Shown one piece after another: positions 17,503 through 27,181 of a stretch of 64,000 nt of DNA. The notes under the pieces are model-generated. The model was given only the letters and a program-made list of their open reading frames with translations. It did no database searches and had not been told where the DNA came from. Source of the DNA: JAYQKL01 sp965243245 (lineage in GTDB: Bacteria; Pseudomonadota; Alphaproteobacteria; RS24). The stretch covers positions 1,674,001 through 1,738,000 of the forward strand of contig OZ251536.1 in assembly GCA_965243245.1 (NCBI GenBank). The letters run 5' to 3'. Every line of letters starts with the position of its first letter. The stretch's first letter is position 1. A program made the position numbers and the translations under genes.

Positions 17503-18702
17503 TTATAAGGATGTGGCATCATATTTGTAAATTTTTCCCATATGCGCGCTTAAAGCATGAGGGAAAAAATGAGCTAATTTGTAAAGTATATTTCTTTGCA
17601 GGCGGCGCACTGGGCTTTGGGCATGGAATAGACGCGTATTGGTTTGAACCATTTTATATATTTGCGTTACGCGGGCGCGGCGTTGGTTTTGAAACTTTTT
17701 TAACCCTTCAGCAATATCATCTGTATTGGTTATCATTTGAGCAAGCCTATAGCCATCTTCGATTGCCAGCGCACCCCCTTGAGCCATAAAAGGTAACATG
17801 GGGTGGCTTGCATCGCCGATTAAAATGGCTCTTCTCTTGACCGTATTTTTCAAAGGCGGGCGGTCAAAGAGTCCCCATAAATGGGTTTTCTCGCAAGCCC
17901 CTAAAAGCGTCACAAGGGCAGGGTCCCAGCCCGAAAAAGCTTCTCGTAAAACCGTTATATCGCCTTCTACTTGCCAGTTTTCTTCTGCCCATTCAGCCAT
18001 TTTCCCAACTTCTTTAACGGCAACGAAATTTATCATTTTCCCCCCGCAAATATAATAGGCGACAAAGTGCTGCCCCGCGCCGACCCAAATATTTGCATGA
18101 GGCGCAATCGTATGTGGCGCAATAGACGCGCTTGGCACAATACCGCGCCATGCTGTTTGACCCGTAAAATGTGGGGCTTGTGTGTGTTGTGTTCCAAATA
18201 AGTGGCGCCGAACATGCGAGTGAATACCGTCCGCACCGATAAGAATGTCGGCCATAAATCTTGTGCCGTTCATTGTTTTTAGCTGAACATTTTTATCAGT
18301 GTTGATGATATGTTTGGTGTCTTCGCCGGTTTTGATAATGACGCCTTCTTGGAGGTTCGCCTTGAGCAAAGAGCGAATGAGGTCTTGGCGGTGAATGTGC
18401 AAATAGGGTGCGCCATATTCAGGCGAGGGCGGCGTGTTAAGGGGCAGTGAGAAATATGGTTTACCCGTTTTAAAATGGCGCGTTGTTGCGGCGAGGGGGG
18501 CGCAGGCGGTTTTTTCGAGGTCTTTGTCGAGTTTAAGGGCTTGGATGATTTTCATGGCATTGGGGCTGAGTTGGATAGCTGCGCCTATCGCCTCATTAGT
18601 TTTGTTTTTTTCAAGGACAGTGACTCTGGTTCCCTTTTTGGCGAAGGATAAGGCGGCGGTTAATCCTGCAATTCCGGCGCCTATGATTAGAATATTTTTC
18701 AT
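17503..18702 (-). CDS. FAD-dependent aromatic-ring monooxygenase (salicylate hydroxylase-like)
   Basis: 399-residue class A flavoprotein hydroxylase. FAD motif IIGAGIAGL at residues 5-13, the DG motif in GADGIHSHVRRHLFG in the middle, and the GD motif in ILIGDASHPMLPFMAQG in the C-terminal half. This architecture is shared by salicylate and 3-hydroxybenzoate hydroxylases, which use NAD(P)H and O2 to hydroxylate phenolic acids. Transcribed away from the tRNA-Thr genes and convergent with the CvpA-like gene. Other relatives work on polyprenyl phenols or antibiotics, so the substrate is not fixed. Confidence 0.88.
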   Translation of the reverse strand: MKNILIIGAGIAGLTAALSFAKKGTRVTVLEKNKTNEAIGAAIQLSPNAMKIIQALKLDKDLEKTACAPLAATTRHFKTGKPYFSLPLNTPPSPEYGAPYLHIHRQDLIRSLLKANLQEGVIIKTGEDTKHIINTDKNVQLKTMNGTRFMADILIGADGIHSHVRRHLFGTQHTQAPHFTGQTAWRGIVPSASIAPHTIAPHANIWVGAGQHFVAYYICGGKMINFVAVKEVGKMAEWAEENWQVEGDITVLREAFSGWDPALVTLLGACEKTHLWGLFDRPPLKNTVKRRAILIGDASHPMLPFMAQGGALAIEDGYRLAQMITNTDDIAEGLKKFQNQRRARVTQIYKMVQTNTRLFHAQSPVRRLQRNILYKLAHFFPHALSAHMGKIYKYDATSL

Positions 18703-18761
18703 AACATGGTCACTTTTTATCTTGCCCCTATTTTATTGGGTCCTGCGATGAGGGTTGGAAG

Positions 18762-18836
18762 TGGTGCTGCCGGCGAGAATTGAACTCGCGGCCTCTCCCT
18801 TACCAAGGGAGTGCTCTACCCCTGAGCTACGGCAGC
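18762..18836 (-). tRNA. tRNA-Thr (anticodon GGT)
   Basis: Read on the minus strand: acceptor GCTGCCG pairs with CGGCAGC, the D-stem is GCTC/GAGC, the anticodon stem CTCCC/GGGAG encloses TTGGTAA (anticodon GGT), the T-arm is GCGAG/CTCGC, and CCA is encoded. Reads ACC and ACT codons. Confidence 0.95.
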
Positions 18837-18948
18837 TTGTGTTTGGGATGGTGTGTTTGGGGTGGGTTTTTTTTTGGCATAGTAACAGCTGTGTGGCAAG
18901 GAAGAATTTATTTCTCTTTATGTTAATTTCTGTTAAATGCTTTATCAA

Positions 18949-19024
<76 letters not shown>

Positions 19025-19140
19025 GTTTTCTAGTTCTAGAACAATATTAAAATCCATCGCTCTGCTATTTCCACGGCGGATTGCAACCATTCACCAATTT
19101 TAGGCATAATTATTTTTCCTTTTTATTATGCGAAAAACAT

Positions 19141-20154
19141 TCAGATAAACTCACAAGCCATCTGCGCCAAGGGCCGAACAGTTTTCGCCATCACCGCCGC
19201 ACGCTCACTCGAGGCATTGCCATCAATAAGACGCTTCTTGATGCCTTGCACAATCGACGCCATGCGGAAAAAGCTAAACACCATATAAAAATTCCAATTC
19301 GGAATATCGCTCATACCGCGTTTGGCGCAATAGCTGGCGATATACTCTTCATCGCTCGGCAAACCTAGTCTTTTGCGGTCAATTCCCTTCAAGCCCGGCA
19401 CAATGCCATCCTTATCCATGTGCCATTGCATACACTGATAAGCAACATCCGCGATCGGATTGCCAAGCGTCGAGAGTTCCCAATCGAGCACCCCAATAAC
19501 GCGATTTTCTGTAGCGTGAAACATCATATTATCTAGGCGGTAATCACCATGAACAAGTGTCGTAACGCCGTCATCTTTTGGCATATTATCGCCAAGCCAT
19601 TGCATGAGAAATTCCATTTCCTCAACCGTTTCGGTTTCTGAGGCGCGATACTGCTTTGACCAACGCCCCACTTGACGCTCAAAATAATTGCCCGGCCGTC
19701 CATAGTCAGATAAACCCTGCTTTTTGATATCCACATTATGTAAAGCCGCTAGAACGCGGTTCATTTCTTGATAAATTTCGGTGCGCGCTTGGGCCGAAAG
19801 ATCCGGCAATTGGGCATTCCAAAGAATCCGCCCGTCAAGTTTTTCCATAATATAAAAGCTACTACCAATAACATCATCATCCTCGCAAAGAACAAAGGTT
19901 TTTGGCACAGGCACATCCGTTCCTTGCAAGGCGCTGATGACCCGAAACTCGCGGTCGACCGCATGCGCTGATTTCAAAAGGACGCCCGGCGGCTTGCGCC
20001 GAAGAACATAGTGCCCATTTTTCGCAGAGAGAGAAAATGTCGGATTCGATTGACCTCCCGTAAATTTTTCAGCCGTAATAGGTCCTTCAAATCCGTCAAT
20101 CTTGTCTTTCAGGTAATCTGCTAGACGCGCGGTATCAAACTCAAATTTTGACAT
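19141..20154 (-). CDS. APH-fold phosphotransferase family protein (ACAD10/11-like kinase domain)
   Basis: 337-residue kinase-like protein. FTGGQSNPTFSL at the N-terminus, a catalytic loop HGDYRLDNMMF (about 195-205) and a metal-binding LDWELSTLGNP (about 215-226) are the aminoglycoside-phosphotransferase-fold motifs as found in ACAD10/11-type 4-hydroxyacyl-CoA kinases. I use ATG 20154, which has GGAGGG upstream; a longer reading from 20178 is unlikely. Proximity to thiolase and Baeyer-Villiger-like genes suits a role in catabolism of hydroxylated fatty acids or ketones. Antibiotic resistance is improbable. Confidence 0.8.
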   Translation of the reverse strand: MSKFEFDTARLADYLKDKIDGFEGPITAEKFTGGQSNPTFSLSAKNGHYVLRRKPPGVLLKSAHAVDREFRVISALQGTDVPVPKTFVLCEDDDVIGSSFYIMEKLDGRILWNAQLPDLSAQARTEIYQEMNRVLAALHNVDIKKQGLSDYGRPGNYFERQVGRWSKQYRASETETVEEMEFLMQWLGDNMPKDDGVTTLVHGDYRLDNMMFHATENRVIGVLDWELSTLGNPIADVAYQCMQWHMDKDGIVPGLKGIDRKRLGLPSDEEYIASYCAKRGMSDIPNWNFYMVFSFFRMASIVQGIKKRLIDGNASSERAAVMAKTVRPLAQMACEFI

Positions 20155-20254
20155 ATTATTCCCTCCGATTATGCGCAAGTTTAGGCTAATGTTTAGTGAT
20201 TATCATCTGTTTTTTTTAGCTGAAGCCTATATGATGCTTCAAGGGAGACTTAAA

Positions 20255-21697
20255 ATGATAATATGCGAAACTCTTATCATCGGCACAGGCTTTTCAGGAC
20301 TTTGCATGGCGGCAAAATTAAACCAAGCCGGCATGAAAGATTTCATCATCCTTGAAAAGGCAACCAAATTAGGCGGAACATGGCGCGAAAACACTTATCT
20401 TGGCGCAGAATGCGATATTCCTTCTGCTCTTTATAGTTACTCTTTTTGGCCAAACCCGACTTGGGATTTCAAATGGGCCAAGCAAAAACAAATCCTCAAA
20501 TATATGAACGACTTTGCAAAGGCTCATAATATTGGCAAGCATATTCACTTCGATGCCCATGTACGGCAAGCCACATATCGGCACGCTTCGCAAAAATGGC
20601 AGCTCAAAACCGCCAATGGAAAAATCTATCAATGCCAGAATTTTGTTCCCGCAATCGGACAATTGCACCACCCCTATCAACCAGAATTTCCCAAGCTTGA
20701 GGATTATCAAGGGGTTCATTTTCATTCGGCAAAATGGCGCGATGAGGTGGCTTTGAAAAATAAGCGCGTGGCGGTTGTCGGTAATGCGGCCAGTGCCGTT
20801 CAGCTCATACCAGAAGTTGCGCAACTGGCTAAAGAGCTAACCATTTATCAGCGTTCCCCAAACTGGGTCATCAATAAAGGAGACAGACCCTACACAAATT
20901 TTGAAAAAGCAGTGTCAAAATATTTCCCCGTTCTGGCGAAGCTTTATCGGCTGGGTTTATGGATGCTTGGCGAATATGGAATTTATCCAGTGATAAAAGG
21001 CAATCGGTTATTTTCGGCAATTGGCCGCGCGGCCTGTCTGTATGAAATGAAAAAATTCATTAAAGACCCCGAAATGATCAAAAAACTAACGCCAGATTAC
21101 CCCATCGGTGCCAAGCGAATTTTATTCTCTGACAAATATTATGCCACTTTGGTAAAAGACAACGTCACTCTGGTGACAGACAGCCTGAGCGAATTTACGC
21201 CGAAAGGTATTCGGAGCGATAAAAATATTGAACGCGCCCATGATGTCGTGATTTTTGCGACAGGGTTTATCACCAATCCTTTTTTCAAGTTTATTAAGGT
21301 GCGCGGGCAAGCAGGGCTTGACCTTCAAGAGCATTGGAAAGACGGCGCACAGGCCTATCAGGGGATTATGACACATGGTTTCCCAAATATGTTTATGCTT
21401 TATGGCCCCAACACCAATACGGGACACACGTCGATAATTTATAAGATTGAAGCGCAAGTAGGTTATATTGTGCAACTCATCAAGCGGGGGCAATATGTCA
21501 ATGTGAAAAAAGAGGCCGAAGCCCGCTTTAACGACCGCTTACAAAAACGATTGCGCAAACTTGCTTGGAGTAAGGTTGAGGCGAGTTGGTATAAGTCTGG
21601 CGAGCGGGTGACGTTAAATTGGGCGGGCTCTGCAATCGAATTTAAGCGGATGCTTAAAAGCTACAAGGCTGATGATTTTGAAATTGTTAAAAAATAA
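20255..21697 (+). CDS. Flavin-containing / Baeyer-Villiger-type monooxygenase
   Basis: 480 residues. The first Rossmann motif GTGFSG (9-14), then LGGTWRENTYLGAECDIPS, the fingerprint YQGVHFHSAKW (about 151-161, the FxGxxxHxxxW motif with Y for F), and a second dinucleotide site VVGNAASAVQ. These define the BVMO/FMO group that inserts oxygen next to ketones or oxidises heteroatoms with NADPH and O2. Start ATG 20255 follows AAGGGAG. The longer reading from 20171 lacks a ribosome site. Divergent from the APH-like gene and upstream of a thiolase. Confidence 0.85.
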   Translation: MIICETLIIGTGFSGLCMAAKLNQAGMKDFIILEKATKLGGTWRENTYLGAECDIPSALYSYSFWPNPTWDFKWAKQKQILKYMNDFAKAHNIGKHIHFDAHVRQATYRHASQKWQLKTANGKIYQCQNFVPAIGQLHHPYQPEFPKLEDYQGVHFHSAKWRDEVALKNKRVAVVGNAASAVQLIPEVAQLAKELTIYQRSPNWVINKGDRPYTNFEKAVSKYFPVLAKLYRLGLWMLGEYGIYPVIKGNRLFSAIGRAACLYEMKKFIKDPEMIKKLTPDYPIGAKRILFSDKYYATLVKDNVTLVTDSLSEFTPKGIRSDKNIERAHDVVIFATGFITNPFFKFIKVRGQAGLDLQEHWKDGAQAYQGIMTHGFPNMFMLYGPNTNTGHTSIIYKIEAQVGYIVQLIKRGQYVNVKKEAEARFNDRLQKRLRKLAWSKVEASWYKSGERVTLNWAGSAIEFKRMLKSYKADDFEIVKK

Positions 21698-21705
21698 AAC
21701 ATGAG

Positions 21706-21730
21706 GGGTAGATATATCACCCATTTTTTG
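21706..21730 (+). terminator. Weak intrinsic terminator after the monooxygenase gene
   Basis: GGGT and ACCC arms surround the self-complementary GATATATC, followed by ATTTTTTG. Short stem, so efficiency is uncertain. Confidence 0.4.
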
Positions 21731-21771
21731 ATAACTGAGAAAGAGAAACTTTAGAAGAAGGGTTCCACAAC

Positions 21772-23010
21772 ATGAACGGTGCATATATTATTGATACAAC
21801 ACGCACACCTCGAAGTGCAGGCAAAGTTGGCAAAGGGAAACTGGCTGAACAACATCCTCACCTTTTGCTGAGTACTTCTTTAAAAGCACTATCAGACCGC
21901 AATAGCTTTAACACGGCTGATGTAGATGATGTGATTATTGGTTGTGGAAGCCAACGGGGGACACAGGGCTATTGTATTGGGCGCATGGGTGCGCTGGATG
22001 CTGGCTGGGATAATGATGCAACGGGTATTTCAGTTGACCGTTTTTGTGGCTCGGGCTTGACGTCTGTAAACCTTGCGGCGATGGGGATTATGTCTGGGAT
22101 GCAAGAGCTCACAGTTGGCGGCGGTGTTGAGATGATGTCTCTGGCACCGACATTTATTGATGCGCCTAATCTGGTTGATTCAAACAATATGCATTTGCGT
22201 GACATTCACCCCCAACCCCACCAAGGTATTTGTGCTGATGTGGTTGCTTCTCTTGAGGGTATCACCCGTGCGGATGCGGATGCTTTTGGGGCGCAGAGTC
22301 AGCGCCGCGCCGCGATGGCTATAGAGGGCGGTCATTTTGACAAGAGTCTTGTTGCGGTTAAGGACCGTGATGGCAATCTTGTGCTTGATAAAGAAGATTT
22401 TGTGCGCCCCGACACGACAGTTGAGGCTCTTAGTGAGTTGAGCCCTTCATTTATTGGCATGTATGATTACCCGATGGGTCCAGAAGACAATAAAATGTCT
22501 TGCCGTGAAATGATTGAGAAATGCTATCCGGATGTTAAGGTTGAGCATATTCACCATGCGGGTAATTCTTCGGGTGTTGTTGATGGGGCGGGGGCTATTT
22601 TGTTGTCCTCTAAAGAATATGCTGATGCGCATGGTTTGAAGCCACGGGCGCGTATTGTTGCGATGGCGAATGCGGCTTGTGAGCCTGAACTGATGTTGAA
22701 TGCGCCTGTTCCGGCGGCGCGGCGCGCGCTTGAAAAAGCGGGCATGAGCACGGATGACATTGACTTATTTGAGATTAATGAAGCTTTTGCGGTTGTGGCT
22801 TTGAAATTTATCCGTGACCTTAATTTGGACACGGATATTGTTAATGTTAATGGCGGCGCGATTGCACTGGGTCATCCGATTGGCGCGACGGGTTCTATGT
22901 TGGTGAGCACATTGCTTGACGAGTTAGAACGCCGTGATTTATCGACGGGTCTTGTTACAATGTGTACGGGCGGCGGCATGGCACCGGCGCTTATTATTGA
23001 GCGTGTTTAG
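21772..23010 (+). CDS. Thiolase family protein (acetyl-CoA acyltransferase)
   Basis: 412-residue thiolase. The nucleophile C92 is in DRFCGSGL, the histidine lies in GHPIGATG (about 368) and the second cysteine in CTGGGMAPA (about C398). These make a degradative/biosynthetic thiolase that cleaves 3-ketoacyl-CoA or condenses acetyl-CoA. The N-terminus IIDTTRTPRSAGKVGKG is typical of the acetyl-CoA C-acetyltransferase subfamily. With the SDR, monooxygenases and APH-like kinase it suggests a catabolic cluster for fatty-acid-like or cyclic substrates. No partner hydratase/dehydrogenase is adjacent. Confidence 0.92.
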   Translation: MNGAYIIDTTRTPRSAGKVGKGKLAEQHPHLLLSTSLKALSDRNSFNTADVDDVIIGCGSQRGTQGYCIGRMGALDAGWDNDATGISVDRFCGSGLTSVNLAAMGIMSGMQELTVGGGVEMMSLAPTFIDAPNLVDSNNMHLRDIHPQPHQGICADVVASLEGITRADADAFGAQSQRRAAMAIEGGHFDKSLVAVKDRDGNLVLDKEDFVRPDTTVEALSELSPSFIGMYDYPMGPEDNKMSCREMIEKCYPDVKVEHIHHAGNSSGVVDGAGAILLSSKEYADAHGLKPRARIVAMANAACEPELMLNAPVPAARRALEKAGMSTDDIDLFEINEAFAVVALKFIRDLNLDTDIVNVNGGAIALGHPIGATGSMLVSTLLDELERRDLSTGLVTMCTGGGMAPALIIERV

Positions 23011-23013
23011 TAT

Positions 23014-23041
23014 ATTTAATCTCAAAGATTTAGTCTCAAAT
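23014..23041. repeat. 14-bp tandem duplication with two mismatches
   Basis: ATTTAATCTCAAAG followed directly by ATTTAGTCTCAAAT between two convergent genes. The second unit overlaps the stop of the ICMT-like gene. Confidence 0.7.
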
Positions 23042-23494
23042 CCATTTTCGCACACGTGCCTTATAATCAAGATAGGCTTTGCCGAATTGTTTTTCCAGTT
23101 GGGTTTCTTCGAAATTAATCCAAAGATTATTGACCAAAGCCATAAATACCGGAACAACTGTAAGGCTGATTAAGGCACCATTGACGCAAACGACTCCCAA
23201 AAGAGCGATAACCATAAACAGATAAATTGGGTTGCGGCTATAGCTATAAATACCATCCATCATTAAATGGCGGGGTGTGGCATTGGGCAAAATTGGTGTT
23301 TCATTTTTACGAAATTTAAAAATGAGCCCCATAATGCCCGTCATTCCAATAGCGATAAGACTCCAACCGATGAAGAAAACCGCTATATGCTTATAAACAA
23401 CGCCCAATTGTCCAGTCCCCAATTGTGCCGCGTGCGCTAATAGATAAACGAGCACCATGCTCAAAGCCAATAAAATGGGCGGAAAAGGTTTCAT
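23036..23494 (-). CDS. Isoprenylcysteine carboxyl methyltransferase (ICMT/PEMT)-like membrane protein
   Basis: 152 residues with about four membrane segments. The conserved core of the ICMT/phospholipid-methyltransferase fold is present: RHLMMDGIYSYSRNPIYL, and near the C-terminus NLWINFEETQLEKQFGKAY ending in RVRKW. The GIY-x-SRNP element and the E-E-x-L-x-x-x-F-G pattern contact SAM. In bacteria these enzymes methylate small molecules or lipids, not prenylated proteins. The gene has AGGAGG just upstream. It lies downstream of uvrB on the same strand with a 56-bp gap. Confidence 0.85.
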   Translation of the reverse strand: MKPFPPILLALSMVLVYLLAHAAQLGTGQLGVVYKHIAVFFIGWSLIAIGMTGIMGLIFKFRKNETPILPNATPRHLMMDGIYSYSRNPIYLFMVIALLGVVCVNGALISLTVVPVFMALVNNLWINFEETQLEKQFGKAYLDYKARVRKWI

Positions 23495-23550
23495 ATTTGC
23501 CTCCTAAAAGTGATGTGAGATAGACCTATCATATCTTAAAAATGGTAAAT

Positions 23551-25800
23551 TTAAACACCGCGGCTGATTTTTCTCTTAGGTTTCTTTTTTGTCGCGGCGC
23601 GTTTGCCCGTAGCTTCGGTTAATTTCTCTTCAACCTGACTTTGCCGCGCAAGCGGGTCATCAGCGATAATAAGTTCGGTTTCTTGTAGCCTTTTTATTTC
23701 ATCTCTGAGGCGTGCGGCGGTTTCAAATTCGAGATTTTCGGCAGCTTCTTGCATTTTCTTTTCAAGCCCCTCAATGTGCTGGCGCATATTATGACCATGT
23801 ATAACAGGCACGTTATCCTCTGCCATGCCGCCCTGAATTTGATAAGGGCCAACGGCACTTGCTACAGTATCACTAATATTTTCAAGAATATCGCCGATAT
23901 TTTTCCGAATACTTTCAGGCGTGATCTTATGTTTCAGATTGTGGTTTTGCTGTTTTTTGCGCCTTCGGTTGGTTGTCGATAAGGCGCGTTCTAGCGAGCC
24001 CGTCATTTTGTCTGCATAGAGCAAGACGCGCCCCTCGACATTGCGCGCCGCCCGCCCGATAGTCTGAATAAGCGATGTGTCCGAGCGCAAAAAGCCTTCC
24101 TTATCCGCATCAAGAATGGCAACGAGGGTACATTCGGGAATATCCAACCCCTCACGCAGCAGGTTAATGCCGATAAGAATATCATAAGCCCCTAGGCGTA
24201 AATCTCGAACAATTTCGATGCGCTCTAATGTGTCAATATCAGAATGCATATAGCGTACACGCAGACCTTGCTCGTGCATATATTCGGTTAGATCTTCGGC
24301 CATGCGCTTGGTCAGAGTCGTGACCAATGCGCGTTGACCTTTTTTGCTAATGATGTGACATTCGCCAATCAGGTCATCAACTTGCGAGCAAGCAGGGCGT
24401 ACTTCGCATACAGGGTCAACCAATCCCGTTGGACGGATTATTTGCTCAGTGAACACACCGCCCGTACGCGCCATCTCCCACGCGCCCGGAGTCGCAGATA
24501 CATGAATTGTCTGGGGGCGCATCGCATCCCATTCCTCAAACCGTAAAGGGCGGTTATCAGCGCAGCTAGGAAGCCGAAAACCATGCTCTGCTAAAGTTGA
24601 TTTGCGCTTGAAGTCGCCTTTGAACATCGCCCCAATTTGCGGCACACTCACATGGCTTTCATCGGTAAATAAGAGACAATTATCTGGAATATATTCAAAC
24701 AAGGTCGGCGGCGGCTCGCCGGGTTTGCGCGCGGTGAGGTAACGTGAATAATTTTCAATACCCTGACAGCTCCCCGTCGCGGTTAGCATTTCAATATCAA
24801 ATAAGGTGCGCTGTTCAATGCGCTGTGCTTCCAATAGGCGGCCGGCTTTTTCAAACGTCTTAATGCGAATTTTCAACTCTTTTTTGATGCTTTCAACCGC
24901 CTGCTGAAGCGTTGGACGCGGCGTAACATAATGACTATTAGCATAGACGCGGATATTGTCGAGCGTGGCTGTTTTATGTCCTGTCAGCGGATCAAATTCG
25001 GTGATAGTGTCGACTTCATCGCCAAATAATTCAATACGCCAAGCGCGGTCCTCATAGTGAGCGGGGAAAATTTCAACAACATCTCCACGTACCCTAAAAC
25101 TCCCTCTAGCAAAAGCAAGGTCATTGCGCGTGTATTGCAGAGTAACAAAACCAGCAAGTAATTGGTCGCGTGGTTGCTTGTTGCCAACGCCAATATCGAC
25201 TGTCATCTGTGTATAGGTCTCGACCGAGCCGATACCGTAAATACAAGACACAGATGAGACAATAATGACGTCATCGCGTTCTAATAAGGCGCGTGTGGCT
25301 GAATGGCGCAAGCGATCAATCTGTTCGTTGATGCTACTTTCTTTTTCAATATAGGTGTCGGTGCGCGGCACATAGGCTTCGGGCTGGTAGTAATCATAAT
25401 AAGAGACAAAATATTCTACGGCATTATTGGGAAAGAACGACTTGAACTCACCATAAAGCTGGGCGGCAAGGGTCTTGTTTGGCGCGAGTATCAGCGCAGA
25501 ACGCTGGGTGTTTTGGATGATATTTGCCATCGTAAAAGTTTTACCCGAACCCGTAACGCCGAGCAAAACCTGATCTTTTTCTTGTTCTTGAAGTCCCGCA
25601 TAGAGCTCTTTAATGGCTGCGGGCTGGTCGCCAGATGGGGTAAAATCTGCGACTAGTTCAAACTTCTTACCGCCTTCCATTTTCTGAGGACGTAGAGGAC
25701 GGTGCGGCACAAAGGTTTCCGCCATCCCTCCACGCATCCCCGGCTCGGCAATTGGGGCGAGCGGTTTTCGGCCCGTAAGGCTTTCATGCTTATCTGACAT
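23551..25800 (-). CDS. uvrB: UvrABC excinuclease subunit B
   Basis: 749-residue helicase-like damage-verification subunit of nucleotide excision repair; it takes over from UvrA and recruits UvrC. Walker A GVTGSGKT at 81-88, the beta-hairpin region with YYDYYQPEAYVP, helicase motif VI in QTIGRAARN, and a C-terminal UVR domain (LEKKMQEAAENLEFETAARL) are visible. It is longer than the E. coli protein because of an N-terminal extension of about 45 residues and a lysine-rich tail, as seen in other alphaproteobacteria. No GTTC-N7-GTTC SOS box was found upstream. Confidence 0.97.
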   Translation of the reverse strand: MSDKHESLTGRKPLAPIAEPGMRGGMAETFVPHRPLRPQKMEGGKKFELVADFTPSGDQPAAIKELYAGLQEQEKDQVLLGVTGSGKTFTMANIIQNTQRSALILAPNKTLAAQLYGEFKSFFPNNAVEYFVSYYDYYQPEAYVPRTDTYIEKESSINEQIDRLRHSATRALLERDDVIIVSSVSCIYGIGSVETYTQMTVDIGVGNKQPRDQLLAGFVTLQYTRNDLAFARGSFRVRGDVVEIFPAHYEDRAWRIELFGDEVDTITEFDPLTGHKTATLDNIRVYANSHYVTPRPTLQQAVESIKKELKIRIKTFEKAGRLLEAQRIEQRTLFDIEMLTATGSCQGIENYSRYLTARKPGEPPPTLFEYIPDNCLLFTDESHVSVPQIGAMFKGDFKRKSTLAEHGFRLPSCADNRPLRFEEWDAMRPQTIHVSATPGAWEMARTGGVFTEQIIRPTGLVDPVCEVRPACSQVDDLIGECHIISKKGQRALVTTLTKRMAEDLTEYMHEQGLRVRYMHSDIDTLERIEIVRDLRLGAYDILIGINLLREGLDIPECTLVAILDADKEGFLRSDTSLIQTIGRAARNVEGRVLLYADKMTGSLERALSTTNRRRKKQQNHNLKHKITPESIRKNIGDILENISDTVASAVGPYQIQGGMAEDNVPVIHGHNMRQHIEGLEKKMQEAAENLEFETAARLRDEIKRLQETELIIADDPLARQSQVEEKLTEATGKRAATKKKPKRKISRGV

Positions 25801-25822
25801 AATGTGAATATAGGCGTAGCTT

Positions 25823-25864
25823 GGGTTTTTTCTAAGACGTTTTTACAAATTTCTTAAAAAACCC
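25823..25864. promoter_or_regulatory. Long inverted repeat in the uvrB/aminotransferase divergent promoter region
   Basis: GGGTTTTTT and AAAAAACCC form a perfect 9-bp stem, extended by AAG/CTT past a small bulge, with an AT-rich loop. It could act as a terminator-like or regulatory hairpin; no protein site can be assigned. Confidence 0.35.
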
Positions 25865-25974
25865 GAGGCACACATGATTTATTAAAGATTTATGCTGCAA
25901 AGTGTGTATTCTACTTGCTTCGGTCGGCACTTAACAGTATTTTCGCACTGAATTTTCCTGCGCTAGAGACTCTC

Positions 25975-27177
25975 ATGGCTTTTCTTTCTGATACACTTGC
26001 CCGTGTTAAACCTTCTGCGACTGTTGCGGTTACGGATAAGGCGCGCCAATTAAAAGCGGCGGGGCGTGATATTATTGGTCTTGGGGCAGGTGAGCCAGAT
26101 TTCGACACACCCGACAATATCAAAAAAGTCGCTATAGATGCGATTGCGCGTGGTGAGACGAAATATACGGCTGTGGATGGAATCCTTGAGTTGAAGCAAG
26201 CTATTTGCGCTAAATTCAAGCGCGATAATGGTCTTGATTATACGCCGTCCCAGTGTTTTGTTGCGCCCGGCGGAAAGCCCGTTATTTATGATGCGATGAT
26301 GGCGACATTAAACCGTGGTGATGAGGTGATTATTCCAGCGCCCTATTGGGTTAGTTATCCAGATATGGTGAACCTTGCCGGCGGTACGGCTATCTGCATT
26401 GAGACGCGCCAAAGTGATGCTTTCAAATTGCAGCCAGAAGATTTAGAAGCGGCGATTACGGATAAGACGAAATGGTTTATCTTTAATTCACCGTGCAACC
26501 CAACGGGTGCGGCATATACGCTTGAAGAATTGAAGAAATTGACAGATGTGCTTGTCCAATATCCTCATATATGGATTCTCAGCGATGATATGTATGAACA
26601 TATTATTTATGATGGTTTTAAGTTTGCGACTCCAGCTGAAATTGAGCCCCAGCTTTATGAGCGCACATTGACGATGAACGGGGTTTCCAAAGCCTATGCG
26701 ATGACGGGCTGGCGCATTGGCTATTGTGCGGGGCCTGTCGAATTGATTGCTGCCATGCGGAAAATTCAGTCACAATCGACTTCCAACCCAACTTCAATTA
26801 GCCAATGGGCGGCTGTGGAAGCGTTAAACGGGCCGCAGGATTTTATTGCTGAACGCAATGCTGTGTTTAAGGTGCGCCGTGATTTAGTTGTTGAAATGCT
26901 CAATGGCGCAGACGGTATTGAGTGCTTGTTGCCTGAGGGTACATTTTATGTTTATCCAAGCTGTGCGGGGGTGATTGGTAAGAGCACACCAGAGGGTAAA
27001 AAAATCGAGACTGACGAGGACTTTGCGACCGCGCTTTTAGAAACCGAAGGTGTTGCTGTTGTGCATGGGGCGGCTTTTGGTCTGTCGCCTTTTTTTCGCA
27101 TTTCCTATGCGACATCTGATGAGCTCTTGAAAGAAGCTTGTAGGCGTATTGCGCGTTTTACGGCGCGGTTATCTTAA
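25975..27177 (+). CDS. aatA: Aspartate aminotransferase, class I (PLP-dependent)
   Basis: 400-residue fold-type I aminotransferase. LGAGEPDFDTP at the N-terminus, NSPCNPTGAAY (cofactor ring contact), and the PLP lysine in SKAYAMTGWRIGY mark the Ib subgroup common in alphaproteobacteria, which interconverts aspartate and 2-oxoglutarate with oxaloacetate and glutamate. I start at ATG 25975, matching the normal family N-terminus MAFLSDTLARVKPS; the open frame runs further upstream to 25915 without a ribosome site. Convergent with trxB, 4 nt between stops. Prephenate or other substrates are possible in this subgroup. Confidence 0.9.
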   Translation: MAFLSDTLARVKPSATVAVTDKARQLKAAGRDIIGLGAGEPDFDTPDNIKKVAIDAIARGETKYTAVDGILELKQAICAKFKRDNGLDYTPSQCFVAPGGKPVIYDAMMATLNRGDEVIIPAPYWVSYPDMVNLAGGTAICIETRQSDAFKLQPEDLEAAITDKTKWFIFNSPCNPTGAAYTLEELKKLTDVLVQYPHIWILSDDMYEHIIYDGFKFATPAEIEPQLYERTLTMNGVSKAYAMTGWRIGYCAGPVELIAAMRKIQSQSTSNPTSISQWAAVEALNGPQDFIAERNAVFKVRRDLVVEMLNGADGIECLLPEGTFYVYPSCAGVIGKSTPEGKKIETDEDFATALLETEGVAVVHGAAFGLSPFFRISYATSDELLKEACRRIARFTARLS

Positions 27178-27181
27178 GGTT

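Noticed and set aside
19141..20154. Aminoglycoside resistance gene
   Set aside because: The motifs match the ACAD10/11-type kinase subgroup and the neighbours are acyl/ketone metabolism genes.
25801..25974. SOS box upstream of uvrB
   Set aside because: No GTTC-N7-GTTC or close variant in the region on either strand.
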